Source: Leptospiraceae bacterium (lineage in GTDB: Bacteria > Spirochaetota > Leptospiria > Leptospirales > Leptospiraceae). Taken from it: 64,000 bases of DNA. Each line of letters starts with the position of its first letter. Position 1 is the stretch's first letter. The stretch covers positions 36,113 through 100,112 of the forward strand of contig CANGZW010000003.1 of NCBI GenBank assembly GCA_947458405.1, written 5' to 3'. The notes beneath the pieces were generated by a model that saw only the letters and a program-made list of their open reading frames with translations, was not told where the DNA came from and searched no databases. This document shows, in pieces, positions 8,578-17,021 of the stretch. Both the position numbers and the translations under genes were made by a program.

Positions 8578-11500
8578 TTGATACTTGTAAATCCAGAACC
8601 GATTTTAACAAAAAATAAAATTAGAATTGTTACAGCCGCGTCTTTGTACGATGGGCATGATGCAAGCATTAATATTATGAGAAGGATTCTTCAATCCTCC
8701 GGAGCAGAAGTAATACATTTAGGTCATAATCGATCCGTAAGAGAGGTCATGGTAACGGCTATTCAGGAGGATGCACAGGCTATTGCTATCACTTCTTATC
8801 AGGGAGGGCATGTTGAGTATTTCAAATATTTAAAAGATTTGTTAGATGAGTTTAAGGCTTCCCACATAAAAATTTTTGGTGGTGGTGGAGGGACGATTCT
8901 ACCAGATGAAATTGAAGAACTTCATAAGTATGGAATCGGAAAAATTTATTCCCCTGATGATGGCAGAAGAATGGGCTTACAGGGAATGATAAATCAACTC
9001 TTAAATAAATCTGATTACTCTCAAATTAGTTTATCCAATCCTATAATAGATTCATATCCTTACCCCAATATTTCCAGAGCAATTACATATATAGAAAACA
9101 ATCATACCATACCTGATGATTTGAAGAAAACATTTTCTGTATCCAGTGTTAATTCTTCAATAATAATAGGTATCACTGGAACAGGTGGATCAGGAAAATC
9201 AAGCCTAACAGATGAATTAGTGAGAAGATTATCTTTTGACTTTCCTAATAAAAAAATAGCTATTCTTTCTGTTGATCCGACAAAGCGTAAGACAGGTGGT
9301 GCTCTTTTGGGAGATCGAATTCGAATGAATTCTATTTATAAGGATACAATCTTTATGAGATCTCTCGCAACTAGAGAAATCAATCAGTCCATATCTAAAT
9401 TTTTAGAGCCAACAATTGAAATTTTTAAATCAGCTAATTTTGATTTTATCATCCTGGAGACAGCAGGGATAGGACAAAGTGATACACAAATTACAGAGAT
9501 AAGTGATATTTCTATTTATGTAATGACTCCTGAGTATGGAGCATCTTCACAATTAGAAAAAATTGATATGATTGATTATGCAGACCTAATTGCAATCAAT
9601 AAATCCGATAGAAAAGGTTCCGAGGATGCATTACGGGATGTTAAAAAACAATACCAGAGATCACATAATTTATTTCATGAAAATTCAAATGATTTTCCTA
9701 TTTTTAAAACAAATGCATCCCAATTTAATGACTTTGGGGTAAATTCTTTTTATAATGCTCTGTTAGTGAAAATTGAGGAAAAAAAGAAATTAAAATTAAA
9801 TTCAAAAATTTTAAGTTCCTTTAATAAAAAAATAGTGATAATGCCTGCCGACAGAGTTAGATACTTAGCAGAAATTGTAGAGGATAACGCAAAACGTTCC
9901 AAAGAATTAGAAGAACAAATAAAGATAGCAAACGAAATACATTCAATTCAAAATACGATATCAATTGTATCTCATAATAAATCACTAGTCGATAATTTAA
10001 ATCCTATCTTAAATGAAAAAAAAGAGATCTTAACTAAAGAAAATCGAAATCTATTAGATAGTTTTCCACTTCAAAAGGAAAATTACTCCAAGGAAGAGTT
10101 TACCTATACTGTAAGAAATAAAAGTATTACAATAAACAATAAAACCGTGTCACTTACTGGCTTAAAAGTACCAAAAGTAGCCTCACCAAAATTTACTGCA
10201 TTCGGTGATATATTGAAATGGTTACATAAGGAGAATTTCCCGGGAAGTTTTCCCTATACAGCTGGTGTATATCCATACAAACGGGCCAATGAAGATCCAA
10301 CGAGAATGTTTGCCGGAGAGGGAAACCCAGAGAGAACCAATAAACGATTCCATTATCTCTCCAAAGGTCAGCCAGCTATTCGTTTATCCACCGCATTTGA
10401 TTCAGTGACCTTGTATGGAGAAAATCCTGATAAAAGACCCGATATATTTGGAAAAATTGGAAATTCGGGAGTTTCTGTTGCAACCCTCGATGATGCAAAA
10501 ATCCTTTATTCTGGATTTGACTTATGTAATACAAATACTTCTGTTTCCATGACTATCAATGGCCCTGCACCAACTGTTTTGGCTTTCTTTTTAAATGCCT
10601 GTATAGATCAACAATGTGAGATTTATATCCAAAAGAATGGTCTAAGAGAAAAAACTGAAAAATACATCCAAGATAAATATAATTCTCTGGGGTTAAAGCT
10701 ACCGTCGTACAATGGGAATCTCCCCGATACTAATCATAAATTAGGTTTACTTTTGTTAGGTGTCACTGGAGATGAAATACTACCAAAGGATATTTATGAT
10801 AAGATTAAAGAAGATACCCTATCAAAAGTGAGAGGGACTGTTCAGGCTGATATCTTAAAAGAGGATCAGGCTCAAAATACATGTATCTTTTCGACTGAAT
10901 TTTCTCTAAAGCTGATGGGAGATGTGCAGGAATATTTTATTCAAAAAAATATTCGTAATTTCTATTCTGTATCTATTTCGGGGTACCACATGGCAGAAGC
11001 GGGAGCCAATCCCATATCACAACTAGCATTCACACTTGCCAATGGGTTTACATTTGTAGAGTATTATATTTCCCGGGGCATGAAGATTGATGATTTTTGT
11101 CCGAATTTTTCCTTCTTTTTTTCAAATGGAGTTGAGCCTGAGTACAATGTAATCGGGCGGGTTGCGAGAAGAATATGGGCAAAAGCTATCCGTTTTAAAT
11201 ACAATGGCAATGAAAGAAGTCAGATGTTAAAATATCACATCCAAACATCGGGACGTTCTCTCCATTCCCAAGAAATCCAGTTCAATGATATTCGTACTAC
11301 ACTTCAGGCTCTTTCAGCTATTTATGACAATTGTAACTCACTCCATACAAATGCATATGATGAGGCAATCACAACCCCCACTGAAGAATCAGTCAGAAGA
11401 GCAGTTGCAATACAACTTATCATCAATAGAGAGTTAGGTCTTGCTAAAAATGAAAATCCACTCCAGGGAAGTTTTATCATCGAAGAGCTTACCGACTTAG

Positions 11501-11931
11501 TGGAAGAGGCAGTGTACCTCGAGTTCAAGCGACTCAGTGATAGGGGGGGTGTATTGGGTGCTATGGAAACGATGTATCAGAGAAATAAAATACAAGATGA
11601 GTCTCTTTTCTACGAAGAAAAAAAACATTCTGGAGAATATCCAATCATTGGAGTAAATACATTCTTAGATTCCAAAGGTAGCCCAACTGTACTACCCATG
11701 GAAGTAATACGCTCTACTGACGAAGAAAAATATCTCCAAATAGAAAGACTCGAAAATTTTCACAAAATCAACCAAGTAAATTTAGAAACTATGAAATCCA
11801 AGCTAGAAGCAGTTTCTATGGGAGGAGAAAATATTTTTTCTACACTTATGGAGGCAACTAAGACTATGAGTCTCGGGCAGATCACAGACACATTATACAG
11901 AGTGGGCGGTCAGTATAGGAGAAATACATAG
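8578..11931 (+). CDS. icmF: Fused isobutyryl-CoA mutase IcmF (B12 domain, G-protein chaperone, mutase)
   Basis: Adenosylcobalamin-dependent acyl-CoA mutase that interconverts isobutyryl-CoA and n-butyryl-CoA. Order of parts matches IcmF: B12-binding domain (about 10-145) with axial-ligand H27 in DGHDAS, MeaB-like GTPase (about 190-420) with P-loop GTGGSGKSS at 201-209 and NKSD, a linker, then the substrate-binding TIM barrel and the rest of the mutase (about 560-1117) with [14 protein letters not shown] and [13 protein letters not shown]. The length of 1117 aa is normal for the fusion. TTG start at 8578 with GGAGGA seven bases upstream. No cobalamin riboswitch box is seen in the leader. Related pivalyl- or methylmalonyl-type activities need active-site alignment to exclude. 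Confidence 0.95.
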   Translation: MILVNPEPILTKNKIRIVTAASLYDGHDASINIMRRILQSSGAEVIHLGHNRSVREVMVTAIQEDAQAIAITSYQGGHVEYFKYLKDLLDEFKASHIKIFGGGGGTILPDEIEELHKYGIGKIYSPDDGRRMGLQGMINQLLNKSDYSQISLSNPIIDSYPYPNISRAITYIENNHTIPDDLKKTFSVSSVNSSIIIGITGTGGSGKSSLTDELVRRLSFDFPNKKIAILSVDPTKRKTGGALLGDRIRMNSIYKDTIFMRSLATREINQSISKFLEPTIEIFKSANFDFIILETAGIGQSDTQITEISDISIYVMTPEYGASSQLEKIDMIDYADLIAINKSDRKGSEDALRDVKKQYQRSHNLFHENSNDFPIFKTNASQFNDFGVNSFYNALLVKIEEKKKLKLNSKILSSFNKKIVIMPADRVRYLAEIVEDNAKRSKELEEQIKIANEIHSIQNTISIVSHNKSLVDNLNPILNEKKEILTKENRNLLDSFPLQKENYSKEEFTYTVRNKSITINNKTVSLTGLKVPKVASPKFTAFGDILKWLHKENFPGSFPYTAGVYPYKRANEDPTRMFAGEGNPERTNKRFHYLSKGQPAIRLSTAFDSVTLYGENPDKRPDIFGKIGNSGVSVATLDDAKILYSGFDLCNTNTSVSMTINGPAPTVLAFFLNACIDQQCEIYIQKNGLREKTEKYIQDKYNSLGLKLPSYNGNLPDTNHKLGLLLLGVTGDEILPKDIYDKIKEDTLSKVRGTVQADILKEDQAQNTCIFSTEFSLKLMGDVQEYFIQKNIRNFYSVSISGYHMAEAGANPISQLAFTLANGFTFVEYYISRGMKIDDFCPNFSFFFSNGVEPEYNVIGRVARRIWAKAIRFKYNGNERSQMLKYHIQTSGRSLHSQEIQFNDIRTTLQALSAIYDNCNSLHTNAYDEAITTPTEESVRRAVAIQLIINRELGLAKNENPLQGSFIIEELTDLVEEAVYLEFKRLSDRGGVLGAMETMYQRNKIQDESLFYEEKKHSGEYPIIGVNTFLDSKGSPTVLPMEVIRSTDEEKYLQIERLENFHKINQVNLETMKSKLEAVSMGGENIFSTLMEATKTMSLGQITDTLYRVGGQYRRNT

Positions 11932-11935
11932 GGCT

Positions 11936-11953
11936 TTCCCCTTAAGAGGGGAA
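11936..11953. terminator. Hairpin between convergent genes
   Basis: TTCCCCT and AGGGGAA form a seven-base-pair stem with a TAAG loop in the 26-bp space between the converging icmF and coiled-coil genes. Neither side has a U-tract, so it may be a weak bidirectional terminator or only a 3' end structure. Confidence 0.4.
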
Positions 11954-11957
11954 GACA

Positions 11958-12518
11958 TCATATCAAATGAATAGCTTTCGCAAAAAGCCCCAACACCACC
12001 GATAAAACAGCCCACAGTAATTTCTGCTGAAAAGAAAATTGTTTTTCCATACTTTTCTCATTGGCTTTGATCTGAGTTTCGAGATTTTCTCTTGTTGCAG
12101 AGATTTGTTTTTCAAGAGATTCTTTGTTTGAGAGTATTTGTTTTTCTAATCTGGAAATCTGCAAATCCGAGTATTCTCGATTCGAGGCAATTTGCATTGT
12201 TAAATTTTTGTTTATAAAATCCATCTTCTGGTCTAATTTTTGAAATCGCTCTTCCCACTTTATTTCATTTCTCTGAAAGCGATCTTCCCATTTTTGATCG
12301 AGTTTTTCAAAACCATTTTTCATGGTCTCTGCAAGAATGCGAACTTCATTTCGAATTCCATCGGTTTCTCTCTGTATAGGTGCAATAGATTCGGTCATCA
12401 ATTTTTGTTCGCTCCGATTTTGCTTAGAGTCTAACCAAATATCAAATTCTGTCAAGACGGTTTCCATATCGGACTCGGTAAGATTTGCTCGATTTAGAAC
12501 TAAAATTAAATTTTTCAT
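11958..12518 (-). CDS. Tail-anchored coiled-coil protein
   Basis: 186 residues, Lys/Glu/Gln-rich. Residues 50-165 form an almost continuous coiled coil with internal near-repeats (QKWEDRFQ / IKWEERFQ; LEKQI / LETQI). A single C-terminal membrane helix (about 168-184) carries almost nothing after it, giving a tail-anchored topology with the coil in the cytoplasm. The layout is like DUF1640/CCDC90-type proteins and the Bdr proteins of Borrelia, but sequence similarity cannot be proved by eye. ATG start has AGGAG seven bases upstream. Transcribed convergently with icmF. Function unknown. Confidence 0.8.
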   Translation of the reverse strand: MKNLILVLNRANLTESDMETVLTEFDIWLDSKQNRSEQKLMTESIAPIQRETDGIRNEVRILAETMKNGFEKLDQKWEDRFQRNEIKWEERFQKLDQKMDFINKNLTMQIASNREYSDLQISRLEKQILSNKESLEKQISATRENLETQIKANEKSMEKQFSFQQKLLWAVLSVVLGLFAKAIHLI

Positions 12519-12844
12519 TTATTTTCTCCTACCTATATATGTAAAAAAAAGGAAGAAACATGTTGAAAAAAATTATTTTTTTAGGGATAATTTCACTTTT
12601 AAATTATTTTTTAATTTTTCTGAACTAAAGAAAACCAACAACACAATCTATCCCTTTAGTTTATTGGATTTTCAATAAAAAATGTATTACATACGAATTA
12701 ACCCAATTTTGATTAGCATTTACTATTTTAAGAAAATCTGTTAAAATGAAAAATATTCGTATTAATGAAAAAATAATCCATTATAACAGAATAAATTCTT
12801 GTCAATTACTAAAGGATTCGTTTTGTTGGAAATAGAGGTAATCT
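12519..12844. other. Divergent intergenic region (326 bp)
   Basis: AT-rich spacer between the coiled-coil gene (minus) and the carbonic anhydrase gene (plus), so it should contain two promoters. GAGGT just before 12845 is the carbonic anhydrase ribosome binding site. I see no ORF with a credible start, no RNA gene and no clear dyad operator. Confidence 0.6.
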
Positions 12845-13444
12845 ATGTCTTTACAAAAAGAGAATAGTAAAATTCACAAAGAGGTAATTGAGGCAAATAC
12901 TCAATATGTAAAAAGTTTTGGTGATAAGGGCAATTTGGCATTACCACCCGCAAGAAGATTTGCAATATTGACCTGTATGGATGCGAGGTTAGACCCTGCA
13001 AAGTATGCTGGTTTAAGTGAAGGTGATGCTCACGTTATCCGTAATGCGGGAGGACGTGCGAGTGATGATGCCATACGTTCTTTGGTGATTTCCCATAAGT
13101 TACTTGGAACTCAGGAGTTTTTTGTAATACATCATTCCGATTGTGGTATGCAACTTTTTACTGACGATATCATTAGGAATTTACTAGAAAAAAGTTTGAA
13201 AACGGCTACTATTGATGCAAATGGCTGGAAGAATGTAACCGAAGAAGGTGGTTCGGATGAAGCAAGGTTTGTTCCGTTTCTCACATTTAAAAACTTGGAA
13301 GACAGTGTGGTGGAAGATGTAAAACGAATTAGAAACCATCCCCTTGTTCCTAAGGATATTCCTGTCTATGGTTATTACTATGATGTCAAAACTGGAAAAT
13401 TAGTAGAAGTTGAAAAAGCAACAAAGATTGGAAGAGCTGCCTAA
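12845..13444 (+). CDS. Beta-class carbonic anhydrase
   Basis: Catalyses reversible CO2 hydration in the cytoplasm. Zinc ligands are visible as C44 (LTCMDARLD), H97 and C100 (IHHSDCGM), with the D46/R48 catalytic dyad next to the first ligand. The sequence around them ([31 protein letters not shown]) is typical of the short prokaryotic clade that includes Rv1284. The length of 199 aa is in the normal range. GAGGT precedes the ATG. A strong hairpin terminator follows, so it is probably monocistronic and not part of the arsenosugar-type genes that come next. Confidence 0.95.
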   Translation: MSLQKENSKIHKEVIEANTQYVKSFGDKGNLALPPARRFAILTCMDARLDPAKYAGLSEGDAHVIRNAGGRASDDAIRSLVISHKLLGTQEFFVIHHSDCGMQLFTDDIIRNLLEKSLKTATIDANGWKNVTEEGGSDEARFVPFLTFKNLEDSVVEDVKRIRNHPLVPKDIPVYGYYYDVKTGKLVEVEKATKIGRAA

Positions 13445-13453
13445 GTAGTACTA

Positions 13454-13494
13454 TTTAGCAGGTGAAATTTACCTGCTAAACACTTATCTTTTTT
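13454..13494 (+). terminator. Intrinsic terminator of the carbonic anhydrase gene
   Basis: TTTAGCAGGT (13454-13463) and ACCTGCTAAA (13471-13480) form a perfect ten-base-pair stem with a seven-base loop. A run of six T follows at 13489-13494, eight bases after the stem. Confidence 0.75.
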
Positions 13495-13601
13495 CAAAAG
13501 GGATCATTAATTGAATACTCCCAAAAAAATTACATGACAGTATAAAATATAAAAAGAATCATAATTCCATTAATAAATCTATTTGAATAAGGAATTACTT
13601 T

Positions 13602-13934
13602 ATGGGACACTATTTTGACACATCAGATCTAGCTAAGTTTGGAAATATCAGCAGGGTCAACAAAGAATTGGGGGATAAGTATTTCGACTATTATAATTCT
13701 GTAATGAAGGCTGGAGCCTTGAGCGAAAGAGAAAAGGCTTTAATCGCTTTGGCTGTAGCCCATGCCCAAAAATGTCCGTATTGTATTGATGCTTATACCT
13801 CCGCATGCTTGGAAAAAGGTGCCGATGAAGAGCAAATGAGCGAAGCCGTACATGTCGCTTCGGCAATGGTCGCTGGTATCACACTAGTTCATAGTGTCCA
13901 GATGCAAAACAAAATAGACAAACTGAGTATCTAA
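13602..13934 (+). CDS. Arsenosugar-associated CMD/AhpD-like peroxidase-like protein
   Basis: Carboxymuconolactone decarboxylase/AhpD-fold protein of 110 residues with a redox-type C58-P-Y-C61 motif. Where classical AhpD has a histidine four residues after the second Cys, this has tyrosine (CPYCIDAY). That form is the one I associate with the peroxidase-like family found beside ArsS radical SAM enzymes. Some relatives of that family are selenoproteins; here both positions are ordinary TGT cysteine codons. The stop codon directly abuts the ATG of the radical SAM gene, so the two are translationally coupled. AAGGA lies upstream of the start. The exact reaction is unknown. Confidence 0.85.
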   Translation: MGHYFDTSDLAKFGNISRVNKELGDKYFDYYNSVMKAGALSEREKALIALAVAHAQKCPYCIDAYTSACLEKGADEEQMSEAVHVASAMVAGITLVHSVQMQNKIDKLSI

Positions 13935-14909
13935 ATGATCTCTGTTCAGGAACAAAAAAAAGTATTAGCGGGATACCAAACTCATTTTTCAGGCAAAGTA
14001 GGTAACTCTTTGCCAGCCTTGAGCTTTAATGTATTTCAAATCAATGTAGGACGTTGGTGCAATCAAGCCTGTCATCATTGTCATGTGGACGCCTCTCCAA
14101 AACGAACAGAAAGTATGACACATGAGATCGCTGAAAAGTGTATTGAGATAATAGCTAATGTGCCTTCCATTAAAACAGTAGATATTACGGGGGGAGCACC
14201 AGAAGGCTCTTTAGAATTTAAATACCTGGTCACAGAAAGTAAAAAATTGGGAAAGCATGTAATAGATAGGTGTAATCTTACTATTTTGGAAGAACCGGGC
14301 TTTGAATATTTATATGAATTTTTGGCTTCTAATAAAATAGAAATCATAGCATCCCTTCCTCATTTTGCAAAATCCAGAACCGATAGCCAAAGGGGAAATG
14401 GCGTTTTTGATAAATCTATCACAGCTCTAAAAAAGTTAAATAGTTTGGGATATGGGACAGAAATACCAATTTCTTTGGTTTACAATCCCTCAGGTTTATT
14501 TTTATCGAGTTCCCAAACTTCCCTAGAGAGGGAATTTAAAGAAAACCTTAAAAATAGACATGGTATTACATTTAATAATTTATATTGTATTAATAATTTA
14601 CCTATAAATCGCTTTTTAAATTCGCTTATAAATAGCAATAAATTTGAAGAATATATGGAAATCTTATGCACGTCTTACAATCCTGCTACTTTGGATGGAC
14701 TCATGTGTAGACATCAAATTTCAGTTGGGTATGATGGTAAGATATATGATTGTGATTTTAATCAAATGTTAGATTTAACCTGTGAAAATATTGATCATGT
14801 TGATAAATTCAATTTGGAAGATTTTATGAAAAGAAATATTGTCCTTGCCAATCATTGTTTTGGGTGTACAGCAGGTGCGGGCTCAAGTTGTGGGGGAGAA
14901 CTAGTATAA
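13935..14909 (+). CDS. arsS: ArsS-type radical SAM/Cys-rich protein (arsenosugar biosynthesis)
   Basis: Radical SAM enzyme of 324 residues. The [4Fe-4S] motif is C42-x3-C46-x2-C49 (RWCNQACHHCH). DITGGAPE and the RCNLTIL stretch are conserved family features. The C-terminus has the extra Cys-rich region (GLMCRHQ, YDCDFNQML, HCFGCTAGAGSSCGG) that defines this family. Family knowledge: ArsS is proposed to transfer a 5'-deoxyadenosyl group to a methylated arsenical in arsenosugar synthesis. An arsM-type arsenite methyltransferase gene normally sits next to it and is absent here. It begins at the base after the stop of the CMD gene. Confidence 0.92.
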   Translation: MISVQEQKKVLAGYQTHFSGKVGNSLPALSFNVFQINVGRWCNQACHHCHVDASPKRTESMTHEIAEKCIEIIANVPSIKTVDITGGAPEGSLEFKYLVTESKKLGKHVIDRCNLTILEEPGFEYLYEFLASNKIEIIASLPHFAKSRTDSQRGNGVFDKSITALKKLNSLGYGTEIPISLVYNPSGLFLSSSQTSLEREFKENLKNRHGITFNNLYCINNLPINRFLNSLINSNKFEEYMEILCTSYNPATLDGLMCRHQISVGYDGKIYDCDFNQMLDLTCENIDHVDKFNLEDFMKRNIVLANHCFGCTAGAGSSCGGELV

Positions 14910-14998
14910 TCTTGAGAAATTTATATAGTACCTCTAAATTTTGAGTTTTTATTTATAAGACAAATTTATTAATTATATTTACTATTTATTGAATTATT

Positions 14999-15736
14999 AT
15001 GAGTTTAAAACTAAGTATTATTTTACCAACTTTTAATGAATGTAAGACAAACATTTTATCTGAAATTTTAAACTCATTGAGTAGTCTAAAAGATTTTGAA
15101 TTAATTGTTGTGGATTCAAAGAGTGAAGATTTAACTATTTCCACAATAGAATCGTTTCCTATTTTTATAGAAAATCCCGACCTTTTAAAAATAATCTCTA
15201 CTTCTTTGGTTAAGAGAGGTGAAAAATTAAATCTGGGGCTTTTAGAAAGTAGGGGAGAGACTGTTCTTTTGCATCATCCCCGCTCATTTATTCCCGGGGA
15301 AGGAATCTCTGTGCTTCTCGGTTTAAAAGAAAATATAAAGTGGGGAGCCTTTCGACATAAATTTAATAATAATCATTTCCTTTTAAATTTTACATCCTAT
15401 TACTCTAACTATATCCGTGGAAAATTGAAATCCATATATTATTTAGATCATTGCATTTTTGTAAATCGCGAACTGCTTTTAAAAGTGGGAATCCCGAAAG
15501 TTGAAATATTTGAAGATACTATTCTCTGTTTAAATTTAAAAAAATACCATAAACCTATTCTATTAAAAGAAAATAGTATCACATCTTCTATTCGATTTGA
15601 TAAAAATGGATATTATTTTCAATCGTTTTTGAACCAACTTATGAAAATAGGATTTTATCTGAAAATCCCTCTATCCAAACTAAACTATTTTTATGAAAAA
15701 AGTCTTGAATTAAATTCAAAATTAGCTAAAAAATAA
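14999..15736 (+). CDS. Family 2 glycosyltransferase, arsenosugar-type but divergent
   Basis: GT2-fold protein of 245 residues. The N-terminus (SIILPTFNE, ELIVVDSKSEDLT) binds the nucleotide sugar, and the C-terminal part (EDTILCLNLKKYHKPILL, RFDKNGYYFQSFLNQL) matches the family of rSAM/arsenosugar-associated glycosyltransferases (TIGR04283-like). Members of that family usually read RGE-x-LLFLHADT at the metal-binding site. Here the aligned text is SRGETVLLHHPRSF (about 84-97), so the acidic residue is lost. It sits 89 bp after arsS on the same strand, consistent with a role in adding or modifying the sugar, but catalysis by the standard metal mechanism is doubtful. Confidence 0.8.
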   Translation: MSLKLSIILPTFNECKTNILSEILNSLSSLKDFELIVVDSKSEDLTISTIESFPIFIENPDLLKIISTSLVKRGEKLNLGLLESRGETVLLHHPRSFIPGEGISVLLGLKENIKWGAFRHKFNNNHFLLNFTSYYSNYIRGKLKSIYYLDHCIFVNRELLLKVGIPKVEIFEDTILCLNLKKYHKPILLKENSITSSIRFDKNGYYFQSFLNQLMKIGFYLKIPLSKLNYFYEKSLELNSKLAKK

Positions 15737-15858
15737 TTCTTACCTTACTTAATAATTTCTAAATTATAATTGCTAATAAAAGAAATGATGATTATCCTAT
15801 TTTTATCTATTCCTTTAAAATAAATAAAGACAGAATAGTGAGATTGGAGGACAATTCT

Positions 15859-16131
15859 ATGGATATTCCTGAGGAAGAAAGATTTTTCGATCAGTGGGAG
15901 ACTGAGTATTACGCTAATGGAAGTAATACAAAAGGTAAATTAGTGATAACCAATAAAGCAGTTTATTTTAATAATATTCGATTAGAAAAAGCAAATATTG
16001 AAGAATCATCTTCTTATAGAAAGTTATTTATTAAATCCTGTGTAGTCTTAAAAATGAAGGATGGATCAGAATATGAATTTCAATTCGGATTGGGTTCTGT
16101 TGGTCAAATACTATCCGCAATTGATTCATAA
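15859..16131 (+). CDS. Small protein with PH/GRAM-like fold
   Basis: The ORF track starts at GTG 15838, but GGAGG at 15846-15850 sits eight bases before ATG 15859, which gives a 90-residue protein beginning MDIPEEERFF. The pattern of short beta strands (GKLVITNKAVYFNNIRL, CVVLKMKDGSEYEFQFG) ending in an amphipathic helix (GQILSAIDS) resembles a GRAM/PH-like or bacterial PH domain. No enzyme motif or membrane segment. It stands alone between the arsenosugar-type genes and queE. Function unknown. Confidence 0.7.
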   Translation: MDIPEEERFFDQWETEYYANGSNTKGKLVITNKAVYFNNIRLEKANIEESSSYRKLFIKSCVVLKMKDGSEYEFQFGLGSVGQILSAIDS

Positions 16132-16291
16132 TAATTCTCTAATATTCAAAATAATTAAATTATGTCTCATAAATATGATTTTATAGCCTTCTTATTAAAA
16201 TTCTCCATACGATTTGCTTAAACAACTTTATTTAGAATATGTTCAAATATCCGATAATGTTATCAGGATTAAACTGAGTAAGCGGTGAAAT

Positions 16292-16996
16292 TTGAATACA
16301 AGAGTTACAGAAATATTTTACTCTCTCTCCGGAGAGGGAATTTCGCAGGGCGTACCAACAGTTTTTGTGAGATTTGCAGGATGTAGTTTGCGTTGTGGCA
16401 AAACTACCAATAAAAAATTATGGTGTGATACGGAATATTCTTTAAGTCACAATGTTGGCGAAATTTTAGAATTAGAATCAATTATTGATAAAATAAGTAG
16501 TTTTCATTCCAACCCTTCTCAAATTATTTTAACTGGCGGTGAGCCCCTGGAAGGAGCCAACAAACTTGTTTGTATTGAACTTAGTAAAAAAATTTATGAA
16601 TCAAGATTAGATGGTAGGTTCCAAAGAGTACGAATTGAGACAAATGGGAAAGAGGATATTCGAGAAATTCCTTTTGCAGTTTTTTCTTTAGACTATAAAT
16701 TACCGGGTTCTGGTATGGAAGAATATATGCTTCCTGAAAATTTTCTGTATCTAGTGGATAGAAAAAATCCCCTCGATGAAATTAAATTTGTTGTCAGAGA
16801 CAAAGAAGATTTTAATAAGGCTATATACATAATAAGTAAATGGAATTTGGGAAATATTTGTTTGTTATTTTCTCCGGTTCAAAATGAACTGGATCCTGCC
16901 TTATTGGCAGAATGGTTAAAAGAGGCAAACCTATCCAACTCCCGTTTATCTATACAGTTACATAAATTTCTTTGGGGAAACCAAAGAGGTGTGTAA
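16292..16996 (+). CDS. queE: 7-carboxy-7-deazaguanine synthase QueE
   Basis: Radical SAM enzyme of the queuosine/7-deazaguanine pathway that converts carboxytetrahydropterin to 7-carboxy-7-deazaguanine. Family marks: RVTEIFYSLSGEG and GVPTVFVRFAGCSLRC at the N-terminus, LTGGEPL near 82, KLPGSGM and the C-terminal FSPVQNELDP. The cluster loop is C31-x3-C35-x9-C45 followed by DT, with six or seven more residues between the second and third Cys than the usual Cx3Cx2C. Starts at TTG 16292. The other que genes are not in the window. Length 234 aa is normal. Confidence 0.88.
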   Translation: MNTRVTEIFYSLSGEGISQGVPTVFVRFAGCSLRCGKTTNKKLWCDTEYSLSHNVGEILELESIIDKISSFHSNPSQIILTGGEPLEGANKLVCIELSKKIYESRLDGRFQRVRIETNGKEDIREIPFAVFSLDYKLPGSGMEEYMLPENFLYLVDRKNPLDEIKFVVRDKEDFNKAIYIISKWNLGNICLLFSPVQNELDPALLAEWLKEANLSNSRLSIQLHKFLWGNQRGV

Positions 16997-17021
16997 TTGA
17001 TTTCATCAAGATAATATTTTT

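Noticed and set aside
12322-12678. Plus-strand ORF of 118 aa
   Set aside because: It is the antisense of the coiled-coil gene and its promoter region, with no ribosome binding site and no protein-like pattern.
13770-13800. Possible selenocysteine in the CMD protein
   Set aside because: Both redox positions are ordinary TGT Cys codons and there is no in-frame TGA.
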